DNA of 60,581 nucleotides from an uncultured Collinsella sp. (GTDB taxonomy: Bacteria > Actinomycetota > Coriobacteriia > Coriobacteriales > Coriobacteriaceae). Shown in pieces: positions 8,630 to 16,441 of this stretch. A program made the position numbers and the translations under genes. How positions within the stretch are numbered: the stretch's first letter is position 1; the number at the start of each line of letters is the position of its first letter. The stretch lies in the NCBI GenBank assembly GCA_934617135.1, contig CAKTUC010000002.1, positions 1-60,581 on the forward strand, given 5' to 3'. Below the pieces are notes generated by a model. The model was not told the origin of the DNA. It worked only from the letters and a program-made list of their open reading frames with translations, and did no database searches.

Positions 8630-9382
8630 ATGACGCAGGCAATATCGGACCCCAAGCAGGCCTCCGCCGCGCTGGCGGAGCTGTTCGAAACCCATAACCA
8701 TGTGGTGTTCTTTGGCGGCGCGGGCGTTTCCACGGCAAGCGGCATTCCCGATTTCCGCAGCGTAGACGGCCTGTATCACCAGCAGTTTGCCTATCCGCCC
8801 GAGACCATGCTCTCGCATGGCTTTTACGAGGCGCACCCGGCGGAGTTTTTCGACTTCTACCGCACCAAGATGATTGCGCTCGGTGCCAAGCCCAACCGCT
8901 GCCACACTAAGCTGGCCGAACTGGAGCGCGCCGGCAGGCTCGACGCCGTGGTGACGCAAAACATCGATGGCCTGCACCAGATGGCTGGCTCGGAGCGCGT
9001 GTTTGAGCTACACGGCTCGGTCCACCGCAACATTTGTCAGGCGTGCGGCGCGGTCTATAGCGCCGAGTGGATTTGCTCGCGCGAGCACGAGGACGCCGCG
9101 GGCGTGCCCGTGTGTCCCGCATGCGGCGGCCGCATCAAGCCCGACGTGGTGCTCTATGAAGAGCCGCTCGACGAGCGCGTGCTCACCGGCGCCGTTGCCG
9201 CTATCGCCGCGGCCGATGCCCTCATTGTGGGCGGAACCTCGCTCGTGGTGTACCCGGCGGCGGGCCTCACGCGCTACTTTACCGGCGATACGCTGGCCAT
9301 TTGCAACCTGGCACCTACCGATCAGGACGCAAATGCCGACCTGCTGATTTCTTGCGACATCGCGGCCGCGTTTGCGTTCTAG
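8630..9382 (+). CDS. cobB: NAD-dependent protein deacylase, Sir2 family
   Basis: Removes acyl groups from lysines of cellular proteins using NAD. 250 residues. Seen: the NAD-binding [14 protein letters not shown] block (about 28-41), [12 protein letters not shown] and catalytic His in FELHGSVH, four zinc-binding Cys (CQACG and CPACGG, separated by a longer loop), then [11 protein letters not shown] and [13 protein letters not shown]. It looks complete. It stands alone, about 95 bases ahead of the folate gene, and is divergent from xth. Confidence 0.92.
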   Translation: MTQAISDPKQASAALAELFETHNHVVFFGGAGVSTASGIPDFRSVDGLYHQQFAYPPETMLSHGFYEAHPAEFFDFYRTKMIALGAKPNRCHTKLAELERAGRLDAVVTQNIDGLHQMAGSERVFELHGSVHRNICQACGAVYSAEWICSREHEDAAGVPVCPACGGRIKPDVVLYEEPLDERVLTGAVAAIAAADALIVGGTSLVVYPAAGLTRYFTGDTLAICNLAPTDQDANADLLISCDIAAAFAF

Positions 9383-9402
9383 CCCGCGCGCGCGGATACA
9401 AT
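9372..9402 (+). promoter_or_regulatory. Possible promoter of folP-folK
   Basis: A good -10 hexamer TACAAT (9397-9402) lies about 75 bases before the folate gene start, with a weak TTGCGT 19 bases upstream that overlaps the end of the sirtuin gene. The -35 and spacing are poor, so this is tentative. Confidence 0.35.
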
Positions 9403-9476
9403 AGAAAAACTGATTGCAAAGCGACCCCGCCGCCAGCGTCCGAGCGCGGCGGCGCGGGCATTTTAGGAGGATGTTC

Positions 9477-11195
9477 ATGGCGAACGATAGCAAGACATGG
9501 CGGTGCGGAAAGTACGAGCTCAGCTTTGACCGTCCGCGCATCATGGGCGTCCTCAACGTGACGCCCGATTCGTTTAGCGACGGCGGTGAGCACTTCGACC
9601 CGGACGCCGCTATCGAGTACGGTTTGGCGATGCTCGACGCCGGCGCCGACATCATCGATGTGGGAGGCGAGTCCACGCGTCCCGGTTTTACCCCGGTCAA
9701 CCCCGATGAGGAGGCCCGCCGCGTGCTGCCCGTGGTGCGCGCGCTGGCAAAGGAAGGTGCCATCGTCTCGATCGACACGCGTCATGTGGCGGTCGCCAAG
9801 GCTGCTGTGCGCTGCGGCGCCTCGATTGTCAATGACGTGACGGGCTTCACCGACCCCAAGATGGTCGAGTTTGTTAAGACGAGCACTTGCGGCGTCATCG
9901 TGATGCATGCCGGCGAGGTTGCCGCGCCTGCGCGCACGCATGCGACGGTGCAGCTCGATACCTCGGCCGCGGCGTTTGTTGCCGAGAAGGCGCGCGAGGC
10001 GGCTGCCGAGGCTGCCCGCGATGCCGAAAAGCCGGCCCGCCGTCGTCGTGGCAAGCTGCTGGGCGAACCCAAGGCGGAGGCCAAGCTTCCGGGTGGCGTG
10101 GTGCAACCCTCGCTTCCGTTTGGCGAGCCGGAGCCCGTGCCCGAGTCCGCAGCCGAGCAGGAGGCGCCGGCCGCCGAGCAGGTCGCCCCTGCCGCCGAGA
10201 CCGCCGCGCCCGAGGCCACACCGGAGCCCAGCGACCACCTGGCCGCCATGATGCGCCGTAGCGCCCGCCGCGAGGAGGCGTATGTGCCCACCTCGCAGCT
10301 CCGCCGCTTTACCCTGCCCGATTCGGCGCCCATTATGCGTCGTGTTATGGGCTTTCTTTCCGACCAGGCCCGCACGCTCATCCATGCCGGCGTGTCGCGC
10401 GACCGCATTTGCATCGATCCCGGCCCGGGCTTTGGCAAGACGGCCAACGAAGATATCGTCATCCAGCGCGAGACCGCCAAGATGGCGTCGCTGGGCTATC
10501 CGCTCATGTGCGCCGTGTCGCGCAAGCGCTTTGTGGGCGCCGTCTCGGGCGTGACCGAGGCCGCCGCGCGCGATGCCGCCACGTTTGGTGTGTGCCTGGG
10601 CGCCATCCAGGCCGGCGCCAACATCGTGCGCGTGCACGACGTTGCGGGCTTTGCGCAGTTCCTGAACGGTTACTGGGCCGTTGCCAAGCCGCAGCCGCGC
10701 CGCGCGTTTGTGGCCGTGGGCTCCAACCTGGGGCATCGCTGCGACAACATCCGCGCCGCGCGCGACATGATCGCCGAGATCCCGCTCACCTGCGTTTCCA
10801 ACTGCTCGCGCATCTACGAGAGCGAGCCGGCCTACGAGACGCGCCAGGACGCGTTTGCCAACGCCGTCATCGAGATTAAGACCGAGCTGGCGCCGCTGGT
10901 GTTGCTCGACGAGCTTATGAAGATCGAGGCCGAGCTGGGCCGCGACCGTTCCAAAAAGGCCAAGGCCAACGGCCCGCGCACCATCGACTTGGACCTGCTG
11001 TGGATGGACGGCGAGACCCACGGCGGCAAAAAGCTGCGCCTGCCGCATCCGCTGATCGGCGAGCGCGACTTTGTGCTGGTGCCGCTCGAGGACCTGATGC
11101 ACGACCCGGCGCGGTTCTTCCGCTACAACGGCGTCGAGGTCAAGGAACCCGAGGATCGCGTGGGCCATATCGTGGGCGAATTGGGGCGTATGTAG
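9477..11195 (+). CDS. folP-folK: Dihydropteroate synthase fused to HPPK
   Basis: Two folate enzymes in one 572-residue chain: dihydropteroate synthase (about 1-400) joins p-aminobenzoate to the pterin pyrophosphate that the HPPK domain (about 408-572) makes. FolP motifs: MGVLNVTPDSFSDGG (23-37), DVGGESTRPG (61-70), SIVNDVTG, DPGPGFGKT (314-322), CAVSRKRFVG and VHDV. FolK motifs: FVAVGSNLGH and PRTIDLDLL. Oddities: about 120 Ala/Pro/Glu-rich residues (roughly 155-280) split FolP after its MHAGE strand, where other FolPs have MHM(R/Q)G directly before the next helix. The start at 9477 is spaced six bases from AGGAGG; an ATG at 9471 abuts it and is unlikely. Confidence 0.92.
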   Translation: MANDSKTWRCGKYELSFDRPRIMGVLNVTPDSFSDGGEHFDPDAAIEYGLAMLDAGADIIDVGGESTRPGFTPVNPDEEARRVLPVVRALAKEGAIVSIDTRHVAVAKAAVRCGASIVNDVTGFTDPKMVEFVKTSTCGVIVMHAGEVAAPARTHATVQLDTSAAAFVAEKAREAAAEAARDAEKPARRRRGKLLGEPKAEAKLPGGVVQPSLPFGEPEPVPESAAEQEAPAAEQVAPAAETAAPEATPEPSDHLAAMMRRSARREEAYVPTSQLRRFTLPDSAPIMRRVMGFLSDQARTLIHAGVSRDRICIDPGPGFGKTANEDIVIQRETAKMASLGYPLMCAVSRKRFVGAVSGVTEAAARDAATFGVCLGAIQAGANIVRVHDVAGFAQFLNGYWAVAKPQPRRAFVAVGSNLGHRCDNIRAARDMIAEIPLTCVSNCSRIYESEPAYETRQDAFANAVIEIKTELAPLVLLDELMKIEAELGRDRSKKAKANGPRTIDLDLLWMDGETHGGKKLRLPHPLIGERDFVLVPLEDLMHDPARFFRYNGVEVKEPEDRVGHIVGELGRM

Positions 11196-11897
11196 ATGAT
11201 TGAGATGAATGCTGTTGCCGCCGGTACCGAGCTCGATGCCGCGCGCGACGCGGGTCGCGAGGGCGTGGCCGCGGGCTGGTGCGCGTGGAGCGCGGGTGAT
11301 GCGTCGCTGACGTTTTCGCTGGTCGTGCGCCCCGATGTGAACATGCACGCCTTCCACGGCCTGCCGTTTGTGGCCGCAATGGGCATGATGGACGCGCTCG
11401 CGGGCACGGCCGCAACGCCGGGCCTGGGGCTTGCCGGCAAAGTGGGCATCCAGTGGCCGAGTGACATCGTGTGCGGCGCGCCTGCGTTTGAGACGTCGCT
11501 CGCGCGCGTCGCCGTCAACGGCGGTGCCGGTGCTGCGGGCATGTTTGCCGCGGTGACGGTGGATGTCGAGCGTGCGGCACTGGGCGAGCTCGGCGTGGAT
11601 ATGGGCGACGAGGTGCTGGTCGAGGCACTGGCCGCGGCGGTGCTCGCTCGCGTTGACGCCTGGGCGGTTGCTGCCAACACACCACAGGGCGCCGCCGGTC
11701 CGCTGGCCCCGGTGCTGGGCGAGTACTTCGACATGGTGCCGCTGCTGGGCCGTCAGGTTGCGGCGGTGTCGCCCAACGGTCTGCCGCTCGCAGTCGGTGT
11801 GTTTGCGGGCCTGGACATCTGGGGCCGCGCGACCATCAAGACCGACGCCGGCGAGCAAGAGTTTCCACCCGAGGCCGTGCGGATTCGCGGACTGTAG
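11196..11897 (+). CDS. BirA/biotin-protein-ligase-like protein, divergent
   Basis: 233 residues, starting right after the folP-folK stop codon, so co-transcribed and probably translationally coupled. Weak but ordered resemblance to the catalytic and C-terminal domains of biotin-protein ligases: a core strand DASLTFSLVVRP, a helix AAMGMMDAL, then KVGIQWPSDIVCG (compare KWPNDI) and a small C-terminal barrel with LLGRQVAAV, GVFAGLDIWGRATI and VRIRG. The glycine-rich GRGRxGRxW biotin-AMP loop is missing or collapsed, and KWPND reads QWPSD, so ordinary ligase activity is doubtful. It may be a ligase paralog with another job. Moderate confidence in the fold, low in function. Confidence 0.6.
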   Translation: MIEMNAVAAGTELDAARDAGREGVAAGWCAWSAGDASLTFSLVVRPDVNMHAFHGLPFVAAMGMMDALAGTAATPGLGLAGKVGIQWPSDIVCGAPAFETSLARVAVNGGAGAAGMFAAVTVDVERAALGELGVDMGDEVLVEALAAAVLARVDAWAVAANTPQGAAGPLAPVLGEYFDMVPLLGRQVAAVSPNGLPLAVGVFAGLDIWGRATIKTDAGEQEFPPEAVRIRGL

Positions 11898-11933
11898 CGC
11901 AGGCGTTCGCGCCCAAGGATAACCATGACAGCG

Positions 11934-11965
11934 AAGCCCTCCTCGGGCAGCCGGGGAGGGGCTTT
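11934..11965 (+). terminator. Terminator of the folate operon
   Basis: GC-rich hairpin (AAGCCCTCC with GGAGGGGCTT, one bulge) followed by TTTT, about 40 bases after the BirA-like gene. Confidence 0.7.
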
Positions 11966-12025
11966 TGCGTGATCCGAGAGAATGGCTACCTTCGGCTTAA
12001 TCCTATTCCTCAAAAATGAAAATGA

Positions 12026-12042
12026 TTCAGTTTTGAGGAATA
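12026..12042 (+). repeat. Left copy of a 17-bp direct repeat flanking the AlbA_2 gene
   Basis: TTCAGTTTTGAGGAATA here is repeated exactly at 13635-13651, on the other side of the AlbA_2 gene. The left copy is also the right half of a local inverted repeat (12004-12015 with 12031-12042). It may be an operator or the edge of an inserted unit. Confidence 0.75.
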
Positions 12043-12164
12043 AGGTCGGTGACCGACCGCTGGGATGCGGCAGGGCTGTCCGGAGCATATTTATATCCGC
12101 ACTATACGAAGCAATGGTCCTTGTCCTAAAGATCTTCATCAGGGTTATGCCATACTTGTCTAAA

Positions 12165-12198
12165 GCGACAATGTCGCGACACGTAAACGACACTGTCG
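12165..12198. promoter_or_regulatory. Palindromic operator-like site before the AlbA_2 gene
   Basis: A 34-bp block built of CGACA/TGTCG half-sites: CGACA-A-TGTCG overlapping TGTCGCGACA, then CGACA-C-TGTCG. It ends 6 bases before the ribosome-binding site, where a bound repressor would block transcription. A copy with three mismatches lies directly after the stop codon. Autoregulation by the gene's own HTH is a reasonable guess. Confidence 0.7.
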
Positions 12199-12215
12199 TT
12201 TTTTGGAGGCAGCGC

Positions 12216-13583
12216 ATGGATAAGGCTGAGCTGAAGGTATACCTTGCGGCAGGAGAGGGGCTTACGTCCGAATTCAAGAGGTGCGGCGCAGACCCACAAC
12301 ACGACCTGTATGAAACCGTCTGTTCGTTTGCGAATCGGCAAGGTGGCAACATTTTTCTGGGCATTGGCGACGACGGATCGGTAATCGGGATTTCCCCTGC
12401 AAGGGTTCGCGATGTGCAACGAATGGTCGTAAATGCGGTAAGTAATCCCAAGCTGTTTTCCATTCCTCCGGTTATTGAGACCGAAGCTATTGAGGTCGAC
12501 GGTGCCTGGGTGGTTAGAATTTGGGTTCCTGCTGGTCCTGGTGTTTATAGCTTTAAGGGCACGATGTATGACAGAATCGCCGATGCAGACGTCAAGGTGT
12601 CGGGCGTCGAGCAAATTACCATGCTTTATCTGAGGAAGCAGAACGAATATTCAGAACGGCGCGTCTTCAAGTACGTCACACTCGAAGATTTCGATCCCTC
12701 TGCCATTCAACATGCTCGTTCTCTCGCGGTTGCCAGGACTCCAGATCATCCATGGGGTGCGATGAGCGACGAGGAATTGCTGAGGAGCGCGAAGCTATAT
12801 AGAAAGGACCGTAGGACGGGCGAACAAGGCTATACGCTCGCATCGGTTTTGCTGTTCGGCAGGGATGAATGCATCGCAGACGTGTGTCCTTCATATAAGA
12901 CTGACGCGATTGCGAGAATTGAGGACGAGGATCGCTACGACGACCGGCTGACGTTCACCGGTAATCTGATTGATGCTTATGAGGGGCTAGTACTATTTGC
13001 AAAGCAACATATTCAAGATAGGTTTTCTCTAATCGACGGACAACGCGTAAGCGTGCGCGATGTTGTAATTAGAGAGGTCGTCGCAAACCTGCTAATTCAT
13101 CGCGAATATATCAGTCCTTTTCCAGCAAAGCTCGTGATAAGCCGTGCGCAGCTCGTTACGGAAAACGCAAGCCGGGCTATGTTTGAGGGCAGATTGACGT
13201 TATCGGATTTCAATCCTGTCTCAAAGAATCCAAGCATAGCGGGGGTGTTCAAAGAGATTGGATACGCTGAAGAATTAGGCAGTGGCTTTCGAAACATCCA
13301 GAAATGCTCGTTGGCGTACAGCGGAAAAGCGGCGAGTTTGGAGGATGGAGACGTATTTAAGGCAATTGTTCCCTTAACGCCTATCGCGGTGGCGCGTGGT
13401 GGCGAAGGGGTTTATGGGGTGGCGAGAATGCTGTGCGAGAGGGACGGTTTCTTGACCTCGCTGACTCTTTCTGAGTATCTGGGTGTTACGGCGCGAACGG
13501 CTCAGCGACACATACGCCATTTACTTGATGAGGGAATGATTGACCGAGATAAAAACAATTCCCGTCGTTACGTCGCGAAGTAA
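12216..13583 (+). CDS. AlbA_2 (Schlafen-type) putative DNA-binding, ATP-binding regulator
   Basis: 455 residues. The N-terminal AlbA_2 domain (about 10-130) shows GEGLTSEFKR and VCSFANRQGGNIFLGIGDDG. The central and C-terminal part carries a GHKL-like ATPase block (REVVANLLIHREY, later FKEIGYAEELGSGFRNI). A C-terminal winged HTH (LTLSEYLGVTARTAQRHIRHLLDEGMI) follows. Such proteins occur as transcription regulators and in mobile or defence settings; the target is unknown. The ATG at 12216 follows GGAGG at a spacing of about seven; the frame is open upstream but passes through the operator. Base composition is clearly less GC-rich than the neighbours, and operator copies plus 17-bp direct repeats lie on both sides, suggesting transfer as a unit. 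Confidence 0.85.
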   Translation: MDKAELKVYLAAGEGLTSEFKRCGADPQHDLYETVCSFANRQGGNIFLGIGDDGSVIGISPARVRDVQRMVVNAVSNPKLFSIPPVIETEAIEVDGAWVVRIWVPAGPGVYSFKGTMYDRIADADVKVSGVEQITMLYLRKQNEYSERRVFKYVTLEDFDPSAIQHARSLAVARTPDHPWGAMSDEELLRSAKLYRKDRRTGEQGYTLASVLLFGRDECIADVCPSYKTDAIARIEDEDRYDDRLTFTGNLIDAYEGLVLFAKQHIQDRFSLIDGQRVSVRDVVIREVVANLLIHREYISPFPAKLVISRAQLVTENASRAMFEGRLTLSDFNPVSKNPSIAGVFKEIGYAEELGSGFRNIQKCSLAYSGKAASLEDGDVFKAIVPLTPIAVARGGEGVYGVARMLCERDGFLTSLTLSEYLGVTARTAQRHIRHLLDEGMIDRDKNNSRRYVAK

Positions 13584-13584
13584 T

Positions 13585-13618
13585 GCGACAATGTCGCGAC
13601 ACGAATGCGACACTGTCG
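13585..13618. promoter_or_regulatory. Second operator-like copy after the AlbA_2 gene
   Basis: 31 of 34 bases match the block at 12165-12198, including all CGACA/TGTCG half-sites; it starts one base after the stop codon. Another GTGTCG follows at 13624. Confidence 0.7.
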
Positions 13619-13634
13619 CTTTCGTGTCGTCCTT

Positions 13635-13651
13635 TTCAGTTTTGAGGAATA
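13635..13651 (+). repeat. Right copy of the 17-bp direct repeat
   Basis: Exact copy of 12026-12042 in the same orientation. The two copies enclose 1.6 kb holding only the AlbA_2 gene and its operators. Confidence 0.75.
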
Positions 13652-13666
13652 GACTCGGCGTTCGTT

Positions 13667-14440
13667 CTAGCCCTGCTCCTGCATGCGGCGGTAGATTTCG
13701 CGGATGCCTTTGATGGTGAGTTGGCCGTCGACCACGTCGAAGGCATCGGTCGAGCCGGCGACGATGCTGGCGAGGCCGCCCGTGGCGATAACGGTGGCGT
13801 CCTCGCGACCCAACTCGCGCTTCATGCGTGCGACCAGGCCCTCTGCCATGGCGGCGGCACCCGTTACGGCGCCGACCTTGATGCACTCCTCGGTATCGCG
13901 GCCGATGGCGTGCTCGGGCGCCTCGAGCGGAACGCTGGCGAGCTTGGCCGCGCGGGCGGCAAGCGCATCCATGGAGATGCGGATGCCCGGCGCGATCGCT
14001 CCGCCAATGTAGTAGCCGTCCTCGTCGATAACGTCGATATTGGTCGCGGTGCCAAAGTCCACCACGATCGCCGGGGCGCCGTAGAAGGTCTCGGCCGCGA
14101 CGGCGTTGGCGATGCGGTCGGCACCCACGGCCTGGGGACGTGCCGCGCGCAGCTTGGTCACGGCGGCCGTCTGCGGGCCGATGACGATGGCGTTCGCCGC
14201 GATGCGGTCGGCCACGGCGTGCCACTCGCGCGAGAGCTGCGGCACCACGCCGGCAAAGGCGATCGCGTCGACCGCGCTAAGCGAGAGGTCGTACATCTTA
14301 AAGAAGCCCATTAGGCGCACGTGGATCTCGTCGGCGGTAAAAGAGCGGTCGGTGGGCATGCGCCACGACTGCACCAGCTCGTCTCCGTCAAACAGGCCCA
14401 TGGCCGTCTGCGTGTTTCCCATATCGATAGCGAGCAGCAT
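13667..14440 (-). CDS. coaX: Type III pantothenate kinase
   Basis: Phosphorylates pantothenate, the first step of coenzyme A synthesis; the type III enzyme is not feedback-inhibited by CoA. 257 residues, normal length. Motifs: MLLAIDMGNTQTAMGLFDGD (phosphate-binding loop), VVPQLSREW, GADRIANAVAA (catalytic Asp region), IVVDFGTATNIDV and GGAIAPGIRISMDAL. The start at 14440 follows TGGAG. Convergent with the AlbA_2 gene and separated by 57 bases from the gene upstream on the same strand. Confidence 0.95.
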   Translation of the reverse strand: MLLAIDMGNTQTAMGLFDGDELVQSWRMPTDRSFTADEIHVRLMGFFKMYDLSLSAVDAIAFAGVVPQLSREWHAVADRIAANAIVIGPQTAAVTKLRAARPQAVGADRIANAVAAETFYGAPAIVVDFGTATNIDVIDEDGYYIGGAIAPGIRISMDALAARAAKLASVPLEAPEHAIGRDTEECIKVGAVTGAAAMAEGLVARMKRELGREDATVIATGGLASIVAGSTDAFDVVDGQLTIKGIREIYRRMQEQG

Positions 14441-14497
14441 GTCTACTCCAGGTGTCGGCGTAAAAGGACGCGCACCATTGTATACGTGCCGCCGGCG

Positions 14498-14834
14498 CTA
14501 CGCCACGATTTGCCAACGCGGGACAATCACGTAGCTCAGGTCGTTGCCGGGGATAAAGATGTGCTCGCCGGGGTGCAGGTCGGCCTGTTCGCTGCAAGCA
14601 ATGTGGCGGTTCTCGATCCAGACGCCGGCGGGGTTGTGGACGGTTGCGTGTAGCGAGCCGTCCTCGCGCATGCGAAGGTCGAGCGCCTGTCTGCCGATAT
14701 CGGGGCTGCTGAGGATGATGGCTTTGATGTCCGCGCCGTCCTCGGGCGCGTATGGGTCACGGCCCAAATGGCACGCACGGCAGCCGTCGAGGGGCACCGT
14801 CTTCCAAAGTGCCTCGCTGCCGGTCGCCGGCGGG
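14498..14834 (-). pseudogene. FHA-like C-terminal domain, split off by a frameshift
   Basis: In the +1 frame relative to the large gene at 14757-16271, about 105 codons encode an FHA-like domain: LGRDPYAPEDGADI, ILSSPDIGRQALDL, NPAGVWIENRHIACSEQADLHPGEHIFI. FHA domains bind phosphothreonine. The GR and Asn positions are present, but the usual S-x-x-H segment reads GRQA, so phosphopeptide binding may be altered. No start codon or ribosome-binding site of its own is apparent; the codons before the domain are a shadow of the other gene. It reads naturally as the tail of the upstream protein after one +1 shift between about 14819 and 14834 (the last shared codons include CCC followed by G). Confidence 0.6.
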
Positions 14835-16271
14835 TGCGATGGAAATCTCGAGCGTGAGCGTGCGGTTGAGCCCGGCGGGCATGGTGGCATGACTTGCCGG
14901 CGGCTCAATCTGCATGCTGCCAAATCCCTGCTCGGCGGCAGCGGCGCCCAGGCCGGCGCGGTCGAGTTCCATGTCGTGGGCGATGCCGTACAGCACGGCG
15001 GCGAGCTGCGGCCCCAGGTAGTGGTTCACGATATAGTTCGCCTGCTCGAGCACGAAGACGCCGCGGTCGGCACGGCCACTTTTCTTTTGCAGCCAGTTGA
15101 ACATCCAGCAGGCCTTGCCCAAGTTACGACGGAGCGTCTGTCGCAGCAGACGAAACTCGACGAGGCCGTGTTCGTTGCCGGCGGCAGCGGTAGCCAGAGC
15201 GAGCGCAGCGTCATCGACGGCGCGGATGATCCCGCCGGGCGCAGTCGCCGTGCTGCACTCCCAAATCCAGCGCGCGAGGAGCTGGCCGGCCTGTTGCCAG
15301 GCGGCCGAGTCGTCCGAAGCGATCGGCGCACGCCGCGCGGATGCATCTTCGGCGCGCCCTTGGGTGAACTTCCACAGCCAGCCGGTACGTGCAAGCTCAA
15401 CGCGATGTGCGGGCATTGCGCCTACCTGTCCCGCCAACAGCTCAACATTGCTTTCGATAGCGGTGAAAAAGCTACGTTTGGCCAGGTATTTGACCCAGTC
15501 GGCACCCGCCTTGCGATTGGCCGGCTTGGGTGTTGAGGGAATGCTGCCGGGCTGCGGCTCGGCAAGCGGAAGCTCGGCATCCGAAGATTCCGAATAACCG
15601 GGCACGTCCAGCAGCGTGCCGATGCGGCGCTGCGTCTTGGCGAAATTGCGGTTGCGGACGATGGGTTGAAAGGCGTCCCAGTCTCCGCGGTCGATAAAGG
15701 AGAGCGTGGCAGGGTCGATACCGCCGCGCTGGTCGTATGAGCCCATCTTGATGCAGGTGCTGCGCAGCAGGGCGCTTTCGTTTTCGAGCACAGCGTATTG
15801 CAGGCAGAGCATGCCAATCTGGCGGCGCAACAGCTCGGGGTCGGGCTCGCGGGTGTCGGTTTCGATGCTCGCCGGTTCGTCCGTCATGCTCCAGGGGTCG
15901 CGGCCTCCGTGCTCCAAAAACAGCAGGCAGGCCGCGGCGCTGCCGGTTAGCGCGCGGGGGCGAAACTCGGCATCGCCCGCCATGCTGCCGCAAAGTACCT
16001 GCTCGGGCGAGGCCGAGCGGCGACGCACGGTAAAGTAGTCGCCCAAAAAGCTCTCGAGCTCGTCGCGGATGCGTTCTGTGGCAGCTCCTGTACCGGCCTC
16101 TGCGAGCACCTCGCTCACCTGCGCGCCCGCGCGATACCAATCCACGTCAATGGCGTAGGCGACCTCGTCGCCGAGCGCCTGGGCGCACCACGCGCCAAAG
16201 CCGCGGCCGGTCAGGGCATCGAGCTGCTCAAACAGCTCGGCATAGGCATTGTGGGGCGCGGCGCTGGCCAT
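14757..16271 (-). CDS. Large signalling-cluster protein of unknown function, frameshifted before its FHA-like end
   Basis: 504 residues as read; the last 20 or so are probably out-of-frame sequence. I recognise no enzyme domain. The body is rich in Ala, Leu and Trp and looks helical (segments around CWMFNWLQKKSGRADRGVF and EQANYIVNHYLGPQLAAVL). A linker near residues 225-250 is Pro/Ser-rich. The intact form would be about 590 residues, ending in the FHA-like domain encoded at 14498-14834. The start at 16271 has AAAGGA upstream. It is divergent from the kinase-vWA-PP2C-kinase operon by 170 bases, so it probably belongs to that system as a phosphoprotein-binding partner. Confidence 0.7.
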   Translation of the reverse strand: MASAAPHNAYAELFEQLDALTGRGFGAWCAQALGDEVAYAIDVDWYRAGAQVSEVLAEAGTGAATERIRDELESFLGDYFTVRRRSASPEQVLCGSMAGDAEFRPRALTGSAAACLLFLEHGGRDPWSMTDEPASIETDTREPDPELLRRQIGMLCLQYAVLENESALLRSTCIKMGSYDQRGGIDPATLSFIDRGDWDAFQPIVRNRNFAKTQRRIGTLLDVPGYSESSDAELPLAEPQPGSIPSTPKPANRKAGADWVKYLAKRSFFTAIESNVELLAGQVGAMPAHRVELARTGWLWKFTQGRAEDASARRAPIASDDSAAWQQAGQLLARWIWECSTATAPGGIIRAVDDAALALATAAAGNEHGLVEFRLLRQTLRRNLGKACWMFNWLQKKSGRADRGVFVLEQANYIVNHYLGPQLAAVLYGIAHDMELDRAGLGAAAAEQGFGSMQIEPPASHATMPAGLNRTLTLEISIAPAGDRQRGTLEDGAPRRLPCVPFGP

Positions 16272-16359
16272 GGGGTGTCCTTTCGCGATTACTTAGCTTC
16301 GCAGGGTATCAGATGCCGTCCATGATGGCGCGCACGACCGCGAGCGGCGGGCGGCGGCG

Positions 16360-16369
16360 TTCAGCTGAA
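16360..16369. promoter_or_regulatory. Shared palindrome upstream of the first kinase gene
   Basis: TTCAGCTGAA followed by nCGCG, and about 20 bases later GGCGCCTC. The same arrangement lies upstream of the vWA gene (17478-17487). Candidate operator common to both promoters of the cluster. Confidence 0.45.
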
Positions 16370-16441
16370 ACGCGTGGCGCGGGTGCGCGGGCGCCTCCGG
16401 GTAGGCTCGCCGACAAGTTGGACGAGCGGACGGAGGATGCC

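Noticed and set aside
9315..11858. 847-codon open frame antisense to folP-folK
   Set aside because: Long antisense frames are common shadows in high-GC genes; the product is His/Arg/Gly-rich with no domain, and the plus-strand frame carries all folate motifs.
11982..12215. Longer N terminus for the AlbA_2 protein
   Set aside because: The upstream in-frame codons run through the operator and inverted repeat; the start at 12216 has a clear GGAGG.
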